Of a stretch of DNA of 64,000 bases, positions 20,977-31,158 are shown piece after piece. Where the stretch lies: contig OZ020261.1 of NCBI GenBank assembly GCA_963971285.1, forward strand, positions 3,348,001 through 3,412,000, given 5' to 3'. The position numbers were made by a program, and so were the translations under genes. Position 1 is the stretch's first letter. Each line of letters begins with the position of its first letter. The stretch comes from Astropecten irregularis. Taxonomy: Eukaryota > Echinodermata > Asteroidea > Paxillosida > Astropectinidae. Below the pieces are notes generated by a model. That model was not told the origin of the DNA. It saw nothing but the letters and a program-made list of their open reading frames with translations, and ran no database searches.

Positions 20977-21309
20977 TTACGTAGAACTCTGTATCTGTCC
21001 ACTCACTGTTGGCAAACTGACATGGAATCGTGAGGCTACCGTGCTGTGGTACAATGTTTGTTCGTACCATTGTATGAGGAGTGTATGGGGGGTTATGGAA
21101 ACAGCAACCAGCAGTGTGGGGAACATGCGATGGAAAATGTGCAGAGGGATGATGTTTCCTTGTGCACCTATGTCAACTTTGGCCTTTAGCGTATGAGCTC
21201 CAGGCCGTTGTGGAAGCTCGATGTTCAGTGATCTAAATGCCTCATTGTGGGTGTCTGGACTCACATCGTTGACACTGTTCACACCATCAACATGCTGAGT
21301 GAACATCAT
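20977..21309 (-). pseudogene. Gypsy-2 aspartic protease
   Basis: The active-site motif reads KVDIGAQGN where retroelement proteases have D-T/S-G-A; the Ile codon ATA at 21169-21171 replaces Thr. The rest (IIPLHIFHRMFP) matches the flap-side segment of Mag-like proteases. Confidence 0.78.
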
Positions 21310-21353
21310 GTATCACAGTCTCAAATGTTAAGTTCTCGAAGTTACTCACCATG

Positions 21354-22172
21354 TCATCTTGTTGTATGGAGTTGGACCTCTCTCTCGAGCTTTTGCGGTT
21401 TGGGAGTATTGCTCCTCTTGTATGATCTGTGTGTCCTGCTCCGTGACTGCGATCGTGAGTTGCGATGTTGTCGTGTAGATTTTGTGGCTGAACTGAGGCA
21501 CACGTGCTGCCAGTGGCTCGTTTTGCCACATTTTGTACAGGTGGTCCCATGCTTATAGGGGTCCACCAAGTTTAACGTCCACCAAGTTTAACAACATCAA
21601 TTCTGCTGTCATGTGACTGGCCAATGTTGCCAAGCTGGGCCATGTGTGTAACACTGGCTTCCTGCATACGGCAGATGTCAAGGGCGTCTTGTTATTTCAA
21701 ACCGTTGTCTTTGCCAAGCAGTTTCTTCTGTGTCTGTGGGTACTTGATGCCAGAAATAAGTGCCTCAATGATTCGTTCCTCAAGCATATTGTTGTCTGGG
21801 AACTGGCCCTTGATGGCCTTTATATTGCGGTGAGTGTAAAACTCATCCACAGACTCCTGTTCGCCCTGTTTGTATCTCTGAAATTCCAATCGATGGATGC
21901 AGAAGTTCTTGTGTGGTTCCACATGTTTGGAAAATCTGTCCCATATGTTGGTTGGATCTTCCAGTTCTTCATCGGTGAGGTCCAGGTGTTAAAAATCCTG
22001 AGCCCGTGACGACCAGACCAGAGTATGATGTAGTTGTGTTGCTGTGCGGCTGGAATGTTCTTAACTTGGAACCACATGTTTGCTGTCTGTTTAAACTCCT
22101 TGTAAGCTTGTGGATGATCTGGGTGTCCCCAGTCCATTTTTGGATGCGGTATTGTATCAGCCATTGCATGTA
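21354..22172 (-). pseudogene. Gypsy-2 gag with CCHC knuckle
   Basis: Starts with MADTIPHPKMDW at about 22172 and continues QAYKEFKQTANMWFQVK. After a frameshift it continues as RLEFQRYKQGEQESVDEFY (21692-21922), then a CCHC knuckle C-T-K-C-G-K-T-S-H-W-Q-H-V-C near 21500-21540. Capsid and nucleocapsid are thus both recognisable. Confidence 0.84.
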
Positions 22173-22454
22173 TCCACACTATGACAACATATGATGAAAG
22201 GGACAACGACTGCGTTCTCCGTACTCATATGTCTGGGCGACCGTCCGAGGTAATGTGTTGTCGTTATGCACTCATCACTGGCTGCGCAGGGCTCGATGGA
22301 ACAGTGTGTCGATATTGCATGCACTGTACATGTGCTCCTGACGTTATGTTCATGTGTCAAAGCGCCGTGCAGTCACATGGCAATCCGGACGTTTTTGTAC
22401 TAAAACTGTCCGCACTTCAATGCCAAGAATGTTTCATTGACTGCCTAGGTTCGT

Positions 22455-22465
22455 CGCTGCCACCA
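22455..22465 (-). other. Gypsy-2 primer binding site (tRNA-Leu type)
   Basis: CGCTGCCACCA directly before TG of the presumed 5' LTR. It is the same 3' tRNA end as in Gypsy-1, one base shorter. Confidence 0.62.
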
Positions 22466-22655
22466 TGTAATAATATTGCTGTTATATTTAGACAGGACTG
22501 AGCATATTCAGAACAATCACCACATGAGTTTTTTTTTAATTGTTGTATTCCATATGTACTGTACTGTACACACTGTATCAATGATCGCCAATACATGATG
22601 TACATACACAATATTGAGAGTGTGATATGATATATTGCAAAGGTACTGTTCTATT
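22466..22655 (-). repeat. Probable Gypsy-2 5' LTR (extent uncertain)
   Basis: Begins TGTAATAATATTGCTG right after the primer site. Without a second copy the far end cannot be fixed; 22655 is a guess. Confidence 0.4.
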
Positions 22656-23246
22656 ACAGGGTACATAGTGGAGGTTTGGGCCCCAGTTGGATCCGCAGAT
22701 CCAAGTGGAGTGTTTTTTGGGTGTTGCGGTGTCGTTGCGGATTGCTAGTGGGGGTGATCCCATGGAGTGCAGGGAATCTGTTGTGACATCAGTGGTGGTA
22801 AGCTAGATGGTTACACACAGGGTGCCTGCTACTGCGTGTGGTGGCCAATGATTTCCAACATAGTTGGGGAAGTGGAGGTGCCGTCACCGTGGGGCTCTCT
22901 GGGCCATGGTGGTGTACTATAGGGAGACTGCCGACAGTAGTGTGCTATGCCCAGGTGTTGTGTGGGCTGATGTAGCCATCATGTACATAGGGACCCTCAC
23001 AGCCTCTTGCTCTGATGGGGCCAGACAATATAGCCATCTAGCCATCACACGCTGTGTGTGGAGCTCTATCTGCAGCATTCTACCTGGCTAGGGGATGTGT
23101 CACAGCTCCCTCTGTTGACAGCCTCGGCCTCTATTCATTGGGTCGTAAATACTCACCGGTTCGTCCAAAGGGAAAGATGGTGATCAAATAAACATAGAAA
23201 TGTGTAGGGAAGAAATGGAACTCGAGATATGTCCATATTATAACGG
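22656..23246 (-). other. Unassigned DNA between Gypsy-2 and DIRS-2 right end
   Basis: GC-rich sequence with the short match CATTGGGTCGTAAATAC to the DIRS-1 leader (CATCGGGTCGTAAGCAC near 36770). It is probably a diverged DIRS leader. No coding sequence seen. Confidence 0.45.
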
Positions 23247-23401
23247 CACTGTGAGAAAAGGACGAATATGGCGGACTGAGTGCTGTGCATTGTGGTAGGT
23301 CAGGGTGCAGTATGGTTGATCAAGTCCTTTCAGCAAAAAACAAACATGCACGGGGGAATTTGCATATTGCAACCATCTGGTGTAGGCTCAATGAAGTAGA
23401 T
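23247..23401 (-). repeat. DIRS-2 right terminus
   Basis: Aligned to 37060-37214: AAGGACGAATATGGCGG, AGGTCAGGGTGCAGTATGG, TTGATCAAGTCCTTTCAGC and GGGGAATTTGCATATTG. Confidence 0.82.
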
Positions 23402-23534
23402 ATAACATATTTAATGTATAATACATGATTGGCAAAGGTCACAATAACACTTTGTCTGATCCAATATGTGCATGAAATGATAAACCTGTGAAAATACATG
23501 TACATGAGCTCATTTGGACTCAAAATTTGTTATA

Positions 23535-23690
23535 AAACAAAGAATGGTTTTGATCTTACCCCGAGATCAAAACTGTTTTCTGTCTTTGCTTGACTAATTT
23601 CAGGTGGAAATATTTTGACAGTGTGTTTCTACCACCAACATTTTCATATCCTGGAAGTTATGCATAACTAAAGACTATAGGGGTTTCTTT
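23535..23690. mobile_element. TTAAAGG-type MITE, copy H (right half, decayed)
   Basis: Matches the second half of the family: GATCAAAACTGTTTTC, CTAATTTCAGGTGG, GTTTCTACCACCAAC and CATATCCTGGAAGTTATG. The left half is missing. Confidence 0.6.
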
Positions 23691-23717
23691 CACTACCAGA
23701 CTGTCTGTAATAAAATA

Positions 23718-24678
23718 CAGGGGAAAAAACGAAACCGAGATTTGCCAATGTTGAATCCTATTTTAATTTCACTTTTGAAAAAATAAATGGCACATATCTG
23801 AAAAGCTTAATTCCTCAGCTTTCATTTGTTACCATTCATATGATACATACTTCACGCATGAGTGAGTAAAGACAATATGAATCAAAAGGCTATCAAAAAG
23901 TAATTTGCTTAAAGTTAGGAGGGCCTGACGCGTTTCGATCCTAGCAGGATCTTTCTCAAAGGCTAAATGACAAAAAAACACAAACATGCAAGTGATTTGC
24001 ACAGCGATTGTTTCATTTTAAGGGAATCAATCACATTTCTAGAAACTACATTTCCTGGCCTTTCATATGATGCCTGAGTCAGGGAAAATGAGCAAGGGAT
24101 GACAGAGATATCTGCCTTTAAATGTGAATTGAATTTTCATGTTTTGGAAATCCTTCATTGTTCACACCTGACTGATTTTTCGCATGAATGGATGCAAATA
24201 CATGTATGGCCATGTATGTGTGTTCATTAAGAACGAGCGTGTTGAAACCCCTTATTCCCTCCTGTTCCTTCTTTCTAGCCCAGATTTCTTCACTAAGTCA
24301 TGGAAAAGTACGCATGATTTTGCATCAAAATAATTTTGCCAGTGCTGGTTCCTTTTTTCAAATTAAGTTGTCAAACGCAAGGGCAGAAAACATTTTGGCA
24401 GTAGGATTTTTCCGCCATATATTACCCAAAATATGTTCATATCTATCAACTCAAAATTCAGGTTCCATTGTAAATTTTTGTTTTCTTTTCGTTGCGCTGC
24501 TTTCTATTATTTTTACTCACCCATGCGTGAAGTATGTATCATATAAAGTTAAACGGTATCAAATTAAAGCTGAGGAACTATAAGCTTTTCAGATATGTGT
24601 AATTTATTATTCAAAACCGACATTAAAATAGGATTAAACATTGTAAAATCTCGGTTTCGTTTTTTAGGGGATACCCTG
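23718..24678. mobile_element. Mariner-like foldback with CAGGG ends, long copy
   Basis: Ends CAGGGGAAAAAACGAAACCG and CGGTTTCGTTTTTTAGGGG..CCCTG, flanked by TA on both sides. The arms, about 180 bp each, share AAATGGCACATATCTGAAAA and TACTTCACGCATGAGTGAG with the short copy at 40175-40570. The 600-bp interior includes CCTGACGCGTTTCGATCC. No transposase is encoded. Confidence 0.75.
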
Positions 24679-24735
24679 TATAGAGGGAGGGTGTTCAGAC
24701 AGTCTGTATATCGAGAAGGGTTATAGAGTGCCTTT

Positions 24736-25102
24736 AATTAAAAGTAATATCATACTTTGGTTTTTAACAAAGAAATACAGATTCATGGGCAAAATATCAA
24801 GACAGATACAGTAACAGTCATCTGTGAAAATTGCAGTCCCATACAATGCCCACTTTTTGAGAAAACAGTGAAAACCAGCAACAGTATTTCTTAAGTCTTT
24901 CTCTTTTATTTTTGATCTTTTAAAAGATCAAAAAGATTTTCAGTCATTGTTTTCCTAATTTCTGGATAAATACACAATTTCAAGCGGGAAAATTTTAACA
25001 GTATGTTTCTACCACCTCCATATTCATGTTCTGTAAGTTATACGTAAATCTGTGAACATTTCTGTTTTGGTTTCTTACCAAAGTATGATACTTTACCTTT
25101 AA
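24736..25102. mobile_element. TTAAAGG-type MITE, copy B
   Basis: Full-length member with ends TAAAAGTAATATCATACTTTGG and CCAAAGTATGATAC..ACCTTTAA, and the central palindrome GATCTTTTAAAAGATC. Confidence 0.82.
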
Positions 25103-25440
25103 CTACTGGGTACAGAGTAGAGGATGCAATGGAGTAAATTTATTTCACAAGTGGGCCTTCCCTTTCCCTTTCCTGCCACGTATATGGTTCTGTTCAGCCT
25201 CTTGCATTGCCTACTGCCCTTATGGTGGTATGGTGTTAACTTGAGTTGGCTTACCCTGGGAAGCTGTTGGGGGCATTTGAAAAGGCGTTTCTCAGACTCT
25301 CCTCCTTGGTCTTGGTAGATCCAGTGTCTGTGTGAGTCAAATAGACAAAGCAAATCACAAAATAATTCATGCTGAGCAGGCATTTGATCTGAAAACCCTG
25401 TCAAACCCTTGGTCATATCCTGGACATGCTGGATGGCTCC
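25100..25440 (-). pseudogene. Gypsy-type integrase fragment
   Basis: The frame 25099-25416 reads WIYQDQGGESEKRLFK (second catalytic Asp), LTPYHHKGSRQCKRLNRT (Glu motif damaged, Lys instead of Glu). This is a piece of an LTR-element integrase core with no LTR or other domain around it, abutting MITE copy B. Confidence 0.72.
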
Positions 25441-25910
25441 TTTACAAATCAGGATTTGACTTCACCTTGTGTTATAACAACACATAATATGGATATTTGA
25501 GTTTGTTTGGGGGATAACAACCAAGTAATTTATTTCATGAAATTGGCTATCTTGGACCAATTACAGTCTAGTAACAGTCACATGAGTACACTATAACAAC
25601 AACTCCAGATGACATCAGGTTACTACACCTTGGCTCTGGGCTTAGTGAAGAATATTTCATTATAGTAGTTTTAATCGCATCACAGATTCACAGGCAACCT
25701 CTGCTGTCCATCTATCAGCCCCAGTGCTTTTTGGATATAAAAAGTGTACATTGATCTGCAACAACATTGTTTTTCTCAGACTGATACTTAAAAGTAGAGT
25801 GGAGATTGGCAAATGTAACAACCCATCTGTGGCTGCTGAGATGAGATTATTGTCATTGATGGTGAATAATGCTGAGCAATATAAGTCTCAGTGATCCCTC
25901 ACAAAAATGT
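25441..25910. other. No feature seen
   Basis: Moderately AT-rich DNA with no open frame, inverted ends or similarity to other parts of the window. Confidence 0.4.
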
Positions 25911-26370
25911 AAGCTTGCGGCAAGCTTGCCGCAAGCTCGTAATTAGATTGCCGCAAGCTTAACAGGCTTGCGGCAAGCTTGTATGAGACTGCGCTTTTGC
26001 ACGCAATCTACTCGCAAGCAAAATACACGCTTGCAAGCTTGCTGCAAGCTTGCGGCAAGCTTGCAGTAAGCGTGCAAGACTTGTATGGGAATGACGCAAG
26101 CTTGCCCAAATATTCTGGAGCTTGCAGCAAGCTTGCACAAGCTTGCGTCAAGCTTGCACATGAAACAGTTAGCTTGCGCATGAATTTGCAAGCTTGCGGC
26201 AAGTTTGCACATGAAACGGTTAGCTTGCAGGAAGCTTGCGCATAAATGTGCAAGCTTGCGCATGAATTTGCAAGCTTGCGGCAAGCTTGCGCATGAATTT
26301 GCAAGCTTGCGGCAAGCTTGCACATGAAACGGTTAGCTTGCAGGAAGCTTGCGCATAAATGTGCAATATT
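25911..26370. repeat. Palindromic array 1 of GCAAGCTTGC units
   Basis: Many copies of the 10-bp palindrome GCAAGCTTGC, separated by one base (11-bp period) or by longer linkers such as CACATGAAACGGTTA and GCATGAATTT. The higher-order unit GCAAGCTTGCGCATGAATTT recurs. All six frames stay mostly open, giving spurious peptides of the KLAASLQQAC type; these are not genes. Confidence 0.9.
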
Positions 26371-27640
26371 GTGATGAGCTTGCAAAAGTACTTCCAATAT
26401 TACATGTGCATAAGCTTATGAACATATACATGCATGTACTTGTAAAGATATGTATTATTTTGAGTGGTAATAGACCGTGCCCCAACCAGGCAGAATTATC
26501 AAACACCCCTTTTTGTTTAATTACTTTGATAATGAATTAAGTTTGATTTTGAAAGTTTTCCCAGACAAAAAAAGCAAGGAGTTAAAATTAAAAAGCAGGA
26601 TTTGGTTCATTCAAGTTTAGATATGATCAACCTGGCCACTTAATTAATCAAGAGTTCTGCTAATTTCCTTCCTGTTCAACCTGGCACTTTAAGTTTTTAA
26701 CACCATCAATTAGAGCCCTGCAAACATGCACAGAAATAATTAGTGCCAATGAAAAGTTAAGTTAATGTATTTTGAAGAGTGTCCCAAATTGTGTTGTCAC
26801 AGGATTTAGAGAAAATTGTTTAAGCTCTAGCTACACATAATTTACTGATCTGTATGTCCATGGAGGAATGCAAGTCACTGCAGAAGGCTGCATAAAGCAA
26901 GGGTTCAGTATTACAATATATAATTCATGATTTGCCAAACCTTTGGATGTCCTTTTTTTTTGTGTTTTAAATTGCCAAGTGCCTTGTTATTGTATTCAAC
27001 ACTATTTATTATTAGTTAGGATTATTAGTCATTCATTTATAGGCTTTGTATTATTTTTGAAGATTTTTCCTTTAGGTCTTTCATTGAAAGAGCTTGCTCA
27101 GGTCATATGCATATTCATTGTTTTAGCCAGCACAGTGTTTTCTTCCCATAGACCTGTGCACAAGAGGATTAGACAGTTAATGTAAACAAACTTATCTTAG
27201 GAATGTCACAGGTGTCAAGTGACCACACTATGACCTCTGGTATGCCACATGTGTACAAGTAGCCATTTTGTCAGCACAGTACACTGTTATAACACAAAGT
27301 CAACGTTTTCTTCTTCCTAATTCACCCTGTTTGAGACCATTTAGAGACCACAATTTGGTAAGCTAACTTTTCTTTATATTTCTTTATTGTTTGATAGTAA
27401 CTTTGATTATAGTTTTGGCCATGTTTTGACCATTATTTCAAGTGATTTTAGCCATACTTTTGTTTGGATACTTTGTCTTTGAGTTTTTTATGTGTAAATG
27501 TATTGTGGAAATTTGCATTTGTTATGTACACGAAGACAAGTTGTCTTATTGTTTTTTTCTCTTCTGTATTATTATATTACAGATAGTTATCTGAATCACA
27601 TGTGCCACTACAGTCAAGTGACTCCCTGTTTCGTCATTCG
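26371..27640. other. No gene seen; possible LTR-like leader
   Basis: AT-rich DNA. 27204-27600 begins TGTCACAGGTG and precedes the gag-like region, so it could be a solo 5' LTR of the BEL/Pao-like remnant, but there is no second copy to test this. Confidence 0.3.
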
Positions 27641-28320
27641 GTGGTACATTGGTTGAGAATGTAGGCCTACATCTTTTTGAAAGGACCTTTCTGTGGACGT
27701 GGGTGGATGTAACTAGTCAACACAGAAGTTCGTCGGACCGAAAGTCCTCGACCCACAGTCATCGCAGTCATGGCAGTTCCATAACTTTGATGAGTAGCTT
27801 GGCAAGACAGAAGAAGCTGGAGCTAGCCAAGTAAGAGGCACAGCTGAAGCAAGTAAAGCTAGAGGAGTTGCAGGAGACCACCAAGGCCAGGTTGAAGCAA
27901 TGAGGATAGAGAGGTATAAAAAGCTGGAATAACTACAGCTCGAGAAGCAACTGGCTGAGAGTGAGACACGGGCAGTTATGTAGGCAATAGATGCAGAAAC
28001 GTCAGATGACTACACTTCTGTGACATCGCACTCAACAGATATCACCGCCAACAAGAGTGAACACATGCAGATATTTCTCAACTCACAAGATCTAAGAGAT
28101 TTCTCTGATTTTCTGGAGAAAGTCCATGCAGCACTAGCCACCATACCTACATGTAGCCTGGGAGTGCTCGACTATGCCAGCGAGAACGCAACACCTTATC
28201 GAGAAGTTGCCATTCAATCTTGAGACCAAATGGCTGGACAATATTGACTTCTGGAGGCAGCTACCATGGCCAGGACGCCTACCCCCCATTCACAGAGTTT
28301 GTGAGGTTAAGGTTTTAAGA
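27640..28320 (+). pseudogene. BEL/Pao-like gag remnant
   Basis: A Ser/Arg/His-rich start (SSDRKSSTHSHRSHGSS) and a charged coil (EAQLKQVKLEELQETTKARL) are followed by DFLEKVHAALATI, then after a frameshift LIEKLPFNLETKWL and a DAYPPFTEFVRL-like motif. This order and the 'LP.. W .. YPPF..FV' pattern are those of BEL/Pao-type gag. Stops at several points; no pol follows. Assignment is by pattern memory. Confidence 0.5.
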
Positions 28321-28584
28321 ATTTAAGAATTTAAGGTTTTTTATATACCTGCTGTGTACAAAAGTTCAGTACAAAAGTACAAACAATTTCAGCGTTTTCC
28401 TTGGTGTTTTTAGATTTTTTGTTCGTGTGGCCACTCATATCCCTGTAAATGTGAACAAGTGCTTCAATAAATTTGTTGAAAACTTTATTATAATAAAATT
28501 GCCCAGAGTTTCATTGCAGTTAAAATCTTTATAGAGTATTTTCTCCACCTGTTTACGGCCCTGCAAATTATGTATGATGTTGAG
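28321..28584. other. Short AT-rich spacer
   Basis: No feature seen between the gag remnant and palindromic array 2. Confidence 0.4.
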
Positions 28585-29010
28585 GTAAGCTTACCTGCAT
28601 GCTTGCTGCAAGCTTGTCGCAAGCTTGCCTGCATGCTTGCCGCAAGCTTATCGCAGGCTTGTCGCAGGCTTGTTGCAAGCTTGCCTGCATGCTTGCCGCA
28701 GGCTTGTCGCAAGCTTGCCGCAGGCTTGTCGCAAGCTTGCCGCAAGCTTGTCGCAGGCTTGTCGCAAGCTTGCCTGCATGCTTGTCGCAGGCTTGCCGCA
28801 AGCTTGCGGTAAGCTTGCGGTAAGCTTGCCCTAATTTACATATTTGAAACCGTGCAAGGTTGCGCGCAAGCTTGCGCGCAAGCTTGCGGCAAGCTTGCGG
28901 CAAGCTTGCGGCAAGCTTGCGGCAAGCTTGCAGACAAGCTTGCGGCAAGCTTGCAGACAAGCTTGCACGCAAGCTTGCACGCAAGCTTGCGGCAAGCTTA
29001 CATATATTTT
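28585..29010. repeat. Palindromic array 2 of GCAAGCTTGC units, two inverted halves
   Basis: In the left half (to about 28835) the linkers read TC or CC (GCAAGCTTGTC, GCAAGCTTGCC) with TGCATGCTTGCC inserts. In the right half (from about 28860) they read GG or CAGA (GCAAGCTTGCG, GCAAGCTTGCAGA). The halves are thus inverted copies around a 30-bp unique centre. All six frames are open, producing long meaningless frames. Confidence 0.9.
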
Positions 29011-29464
29011 CGTAAGGGATGTCCCAATTGAATCTAGAAACTCCAACTTCCCAGGAATTGTAGTGTAGTGGGACTGAGGGAACAAAACCATAGGAAATCA
29101 CACACATCTTCCGCTGTACCCTCTGGAACAGCACCAAAAAAAACCACAGAAAGAAACAAACAAACACAGTGAGGATTAAAGCCCACCACAAGACGGCATC
29201 TGTGTGTAAAATGGCGATGAACATCACGACAGTAAACACCCTGGAGACGGACCTCTACCAACATTCACTACAAACCCTACTATGTACTATGTAGTATACT
29301 TGGGTTATATGTCAGAAAATCGTAAGACATGTTTCCAACAATGCACCACATGGTGCTTATATAGAGCCCTGATAAAGGGAGAATTATTTCAGAGTCAAAC
29401 TGATGCTATACATTTGTAGAACTAATGAACCAAATGTCCCGTGACTAGAAACAAAGCCCTACAG

Positions 29465-30385
29465 CACGCGTAGGGGTCATTCCATGTCAGACAACAAACT
29501 TTTTGACCTTGGATTCTTCGTTTTTTACAAAAATTGGTATGCAAATGTAGGTATCAATGATTAATAAATGCACACAATTTTTTAGTGGAATCCCTCCATC
29601 CATGTGGCCGGTACGCATGTCCCTAAAATACGGACAATTTCATGTTCTGACACTACCTTTTCAGGGGATTTAACCATAACTCAGTCAAATTTCCACAAGA
29701 TATACAAATTTGGTATCAAAATGACCAGAATTAGATGCTCTAAGTGACACCATCCTAAAGATAGAGAAAAAAAAGTGGATACCCATGACCTCTGACACAT
29801 GGCCTTTAAAGGTAGTATCATACTTTGTTTTTTGTCAAAGAAGTAGAGATTCATGCGCACAAATATCAAGACAGATACAGTAACAGTCATCTGTGAAAAT
29901 TTCAGTCCCATACGGTGCTCACTTTTTGAGAACATCGTGAAAAACGGCCACAGTATTTCTTAAGTCTTTTCTCTTTTATTTTTGATCTTTTAAAAGATCA
30001 AAAAGATTTCCGGTCGTTATTTTACTTATTTCTGTATAAATACAGCATTTTAGGCGGAAAAATGTTAACAGTAGGTTTCTACCAACACCATCTTCATACC
30101 CTGAAGGTTGTACGTAAATCTGTGAACATTGCTGTTTTGGTTTTTTACCAAACTATGATACTACCTTTAAGCTTTGACCTGTTGACCTAGTTTTACAAAA
30201 AAAGTCTCATTCCGAAATTTCATGAAACAACATCTGCTTGATAGAGCAGGCCTCCCTCTACAAGATTCCATTGCAATTTTGTTGGGCACTTGAAAATTGA
30301 TGATTTTAATGCACATTTTTCTGATTGGTGCATATGCAGTTTTGTCCCTTTTTTAAAACAATAGGCAGCACATAACTTACAGTAA
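29465..30385. repeat. Left arm of a large inverted repeat (contains MITE copy C)
   Basis: About 555 bp once the MITE at 29805-30170 is removed. It is the inverse of 37225-37785: shared segments are CATTCCATGTCAGAC, AGTGGAATCCCTCCA, GACACTACCTTTTCA, CTCCCTCTACAAGATTCCAT and AATTTTGTTGGGCACTT. Confidence 0.82.
29805..30170. mobile_element. TTAAAGG-type MITE, copy C (reference copy)
   Basis: 366 bp with ends TTAAAGGTAGTATCATACTT and ATGATACTACCTTTAA, central palindrome GATCTTTTAAAAGATC, and the marker segments AAATATCAAGACAGATACAG and GTTTCTACCA. It interrupts the left arm of the large inverted repeat, proving insertion. Other copies in the window are A, B, D, E, F, G and H. TTAA at both ends may be the target duplication. 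Confidence 0.88.
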
Positions 30386-30591
30386 GTGGTTTCCTTTACT
30401 GTAATCTTAATGTTTCCAATGTGTCTCATTCTCCTTTACCCTGCTATGTATAAAACACCCACAGTTTGACCTTAGTTCTGTGTTGAGGGCTTTAAATGAT
30501 GTGTTTGTTGGGCAGGGTTTGGATAAAAAGCATGTTTGATTTGGGTGCTTTGTAAGCATTTGGGGAGACAAACATTCATAACTGTTTTGGT

Positions 30592-30819
30592 CCAAGTCCT
30601 TGCCTTGGTTCCACTTGGTCACACATGGCGTAGTCAGCATCTACAAACAACATTCATGTAAAACATTGTGGTTGCTATTAACACATCTTACATCAGTCAC
30701 AGCACTTATCAATAATTTTATGTTCCATTACGATTATCAGACCCATGACAAACTGATTGGGCTGAATTAGGCTACCGTACACCCCCCCCAAGTCCTTGCC
30801 TTGGTTCCACTTGGTCACA
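30592..30819. repeat. 32-bp direct repeat CCAAGTCCTTGCCTTGG..
   Basis: CCAAGTCCTTGCCTTGGTTC with the following CACTTGGTCACA occurs identically at 30592-30623 and 30788-30819. Read on the minus strand both give VTKWNQGKDL, but no gene is supported. Confidence 0.75.
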
Positions 30820-30935
30820 TTATAACAAAAGAAACTCTTCATCTTAATTTTATAATTGCAAAGACCACTGTAATTAACTTCACATATAATATTTAATATT
30901 CCCAAGAAGAAAGATCATGTACACGGCCTAATAAT

Positions 30936-31158
30936 CTCCCCACCTCTTGTGGGTTGAGTCTACTAGTTCATACCTACCCCAGACGGTTACTACAATATGC
31001 AAATTCCCCTGCGCCTATTTGCTACTTCGCTGAAAAGACTTGATCAACCGTATTGCACCCTGACCTCCCACAATGCCTACCGCCATAGCCGCCATGATCG
31101 TCCTTCTTTTCGAAGCCAGGAGGCTCAAGCCAAAAGTGGGGAGGACGGGCGGGACGCA
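30936..31158 (-). repeat. DIRS-1 left inverted terminus
   Basis: Begins CTCCCCACCTCTTGTGGGTT. From about 30985 it is the inverse of the right end (CAAATTCCCCTGCGCCTATT, CACCCTGACCTCCCACAATG, GCCGCCATGATCGTCCTT). Confidence 0.9.

Larger units (their letters stand above)
18710..22655 (-). mobile_element. Gypsy-2: Mag-like Gypsy retrotransposon, 3' truncated
   Basis: Minus-strand order from the right is LTR, primer site, gag, CCHC knuckle, protease, reverse transcriptase, RNase H, integrase. Integrase fades into the DIRS-2 left end at about 18710, and no 3' LTR was found. The gag start (DTIPHPKMDW) and polymerase style resemble the K02A2.6-like Mag clade. Many stops and frameshifts make it inactive. 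It is unlike Gypsy-1 in gag and has its own protease. Confidence 0.85.
18398..23401 (-). mobile_element. DIRS-2: DIRS-type termini enclosing Gypsy-2
   Basis: The left 310 bp match the left end plus internal complementary region of DIRS-1. The last 150 bp match the right end of DIRS-1, in the same orientation. The complementary region at about 18590-18680 predicts a left end near 18399 and a right end near 23401, both found with mutations. Between them is not a DIRS coding region but a truncated Gypsy element and about 590 bp of unassigned DNA. Either a Gypsy inserted and both were rearranged, or this is a chimeric element. Confidence 0.72.

Noticed and set aside
24188..24583. 131-codon frame inside the mariner-like foldback
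   Set aside because: No transposase motif; runs into the right arm of the foldback, so it is chance.
25943..26397. Frames of 126-129 codons rich in KLAASLQ
   Set aside because: Same repeat artefact in array 1.
28568..29239. 223-codon minus-strand frame and three overlapping plus-strand frames
   Set aside because: They are translations of the 11-bp palindromic repeat, which has no stop in any frame; not genes.
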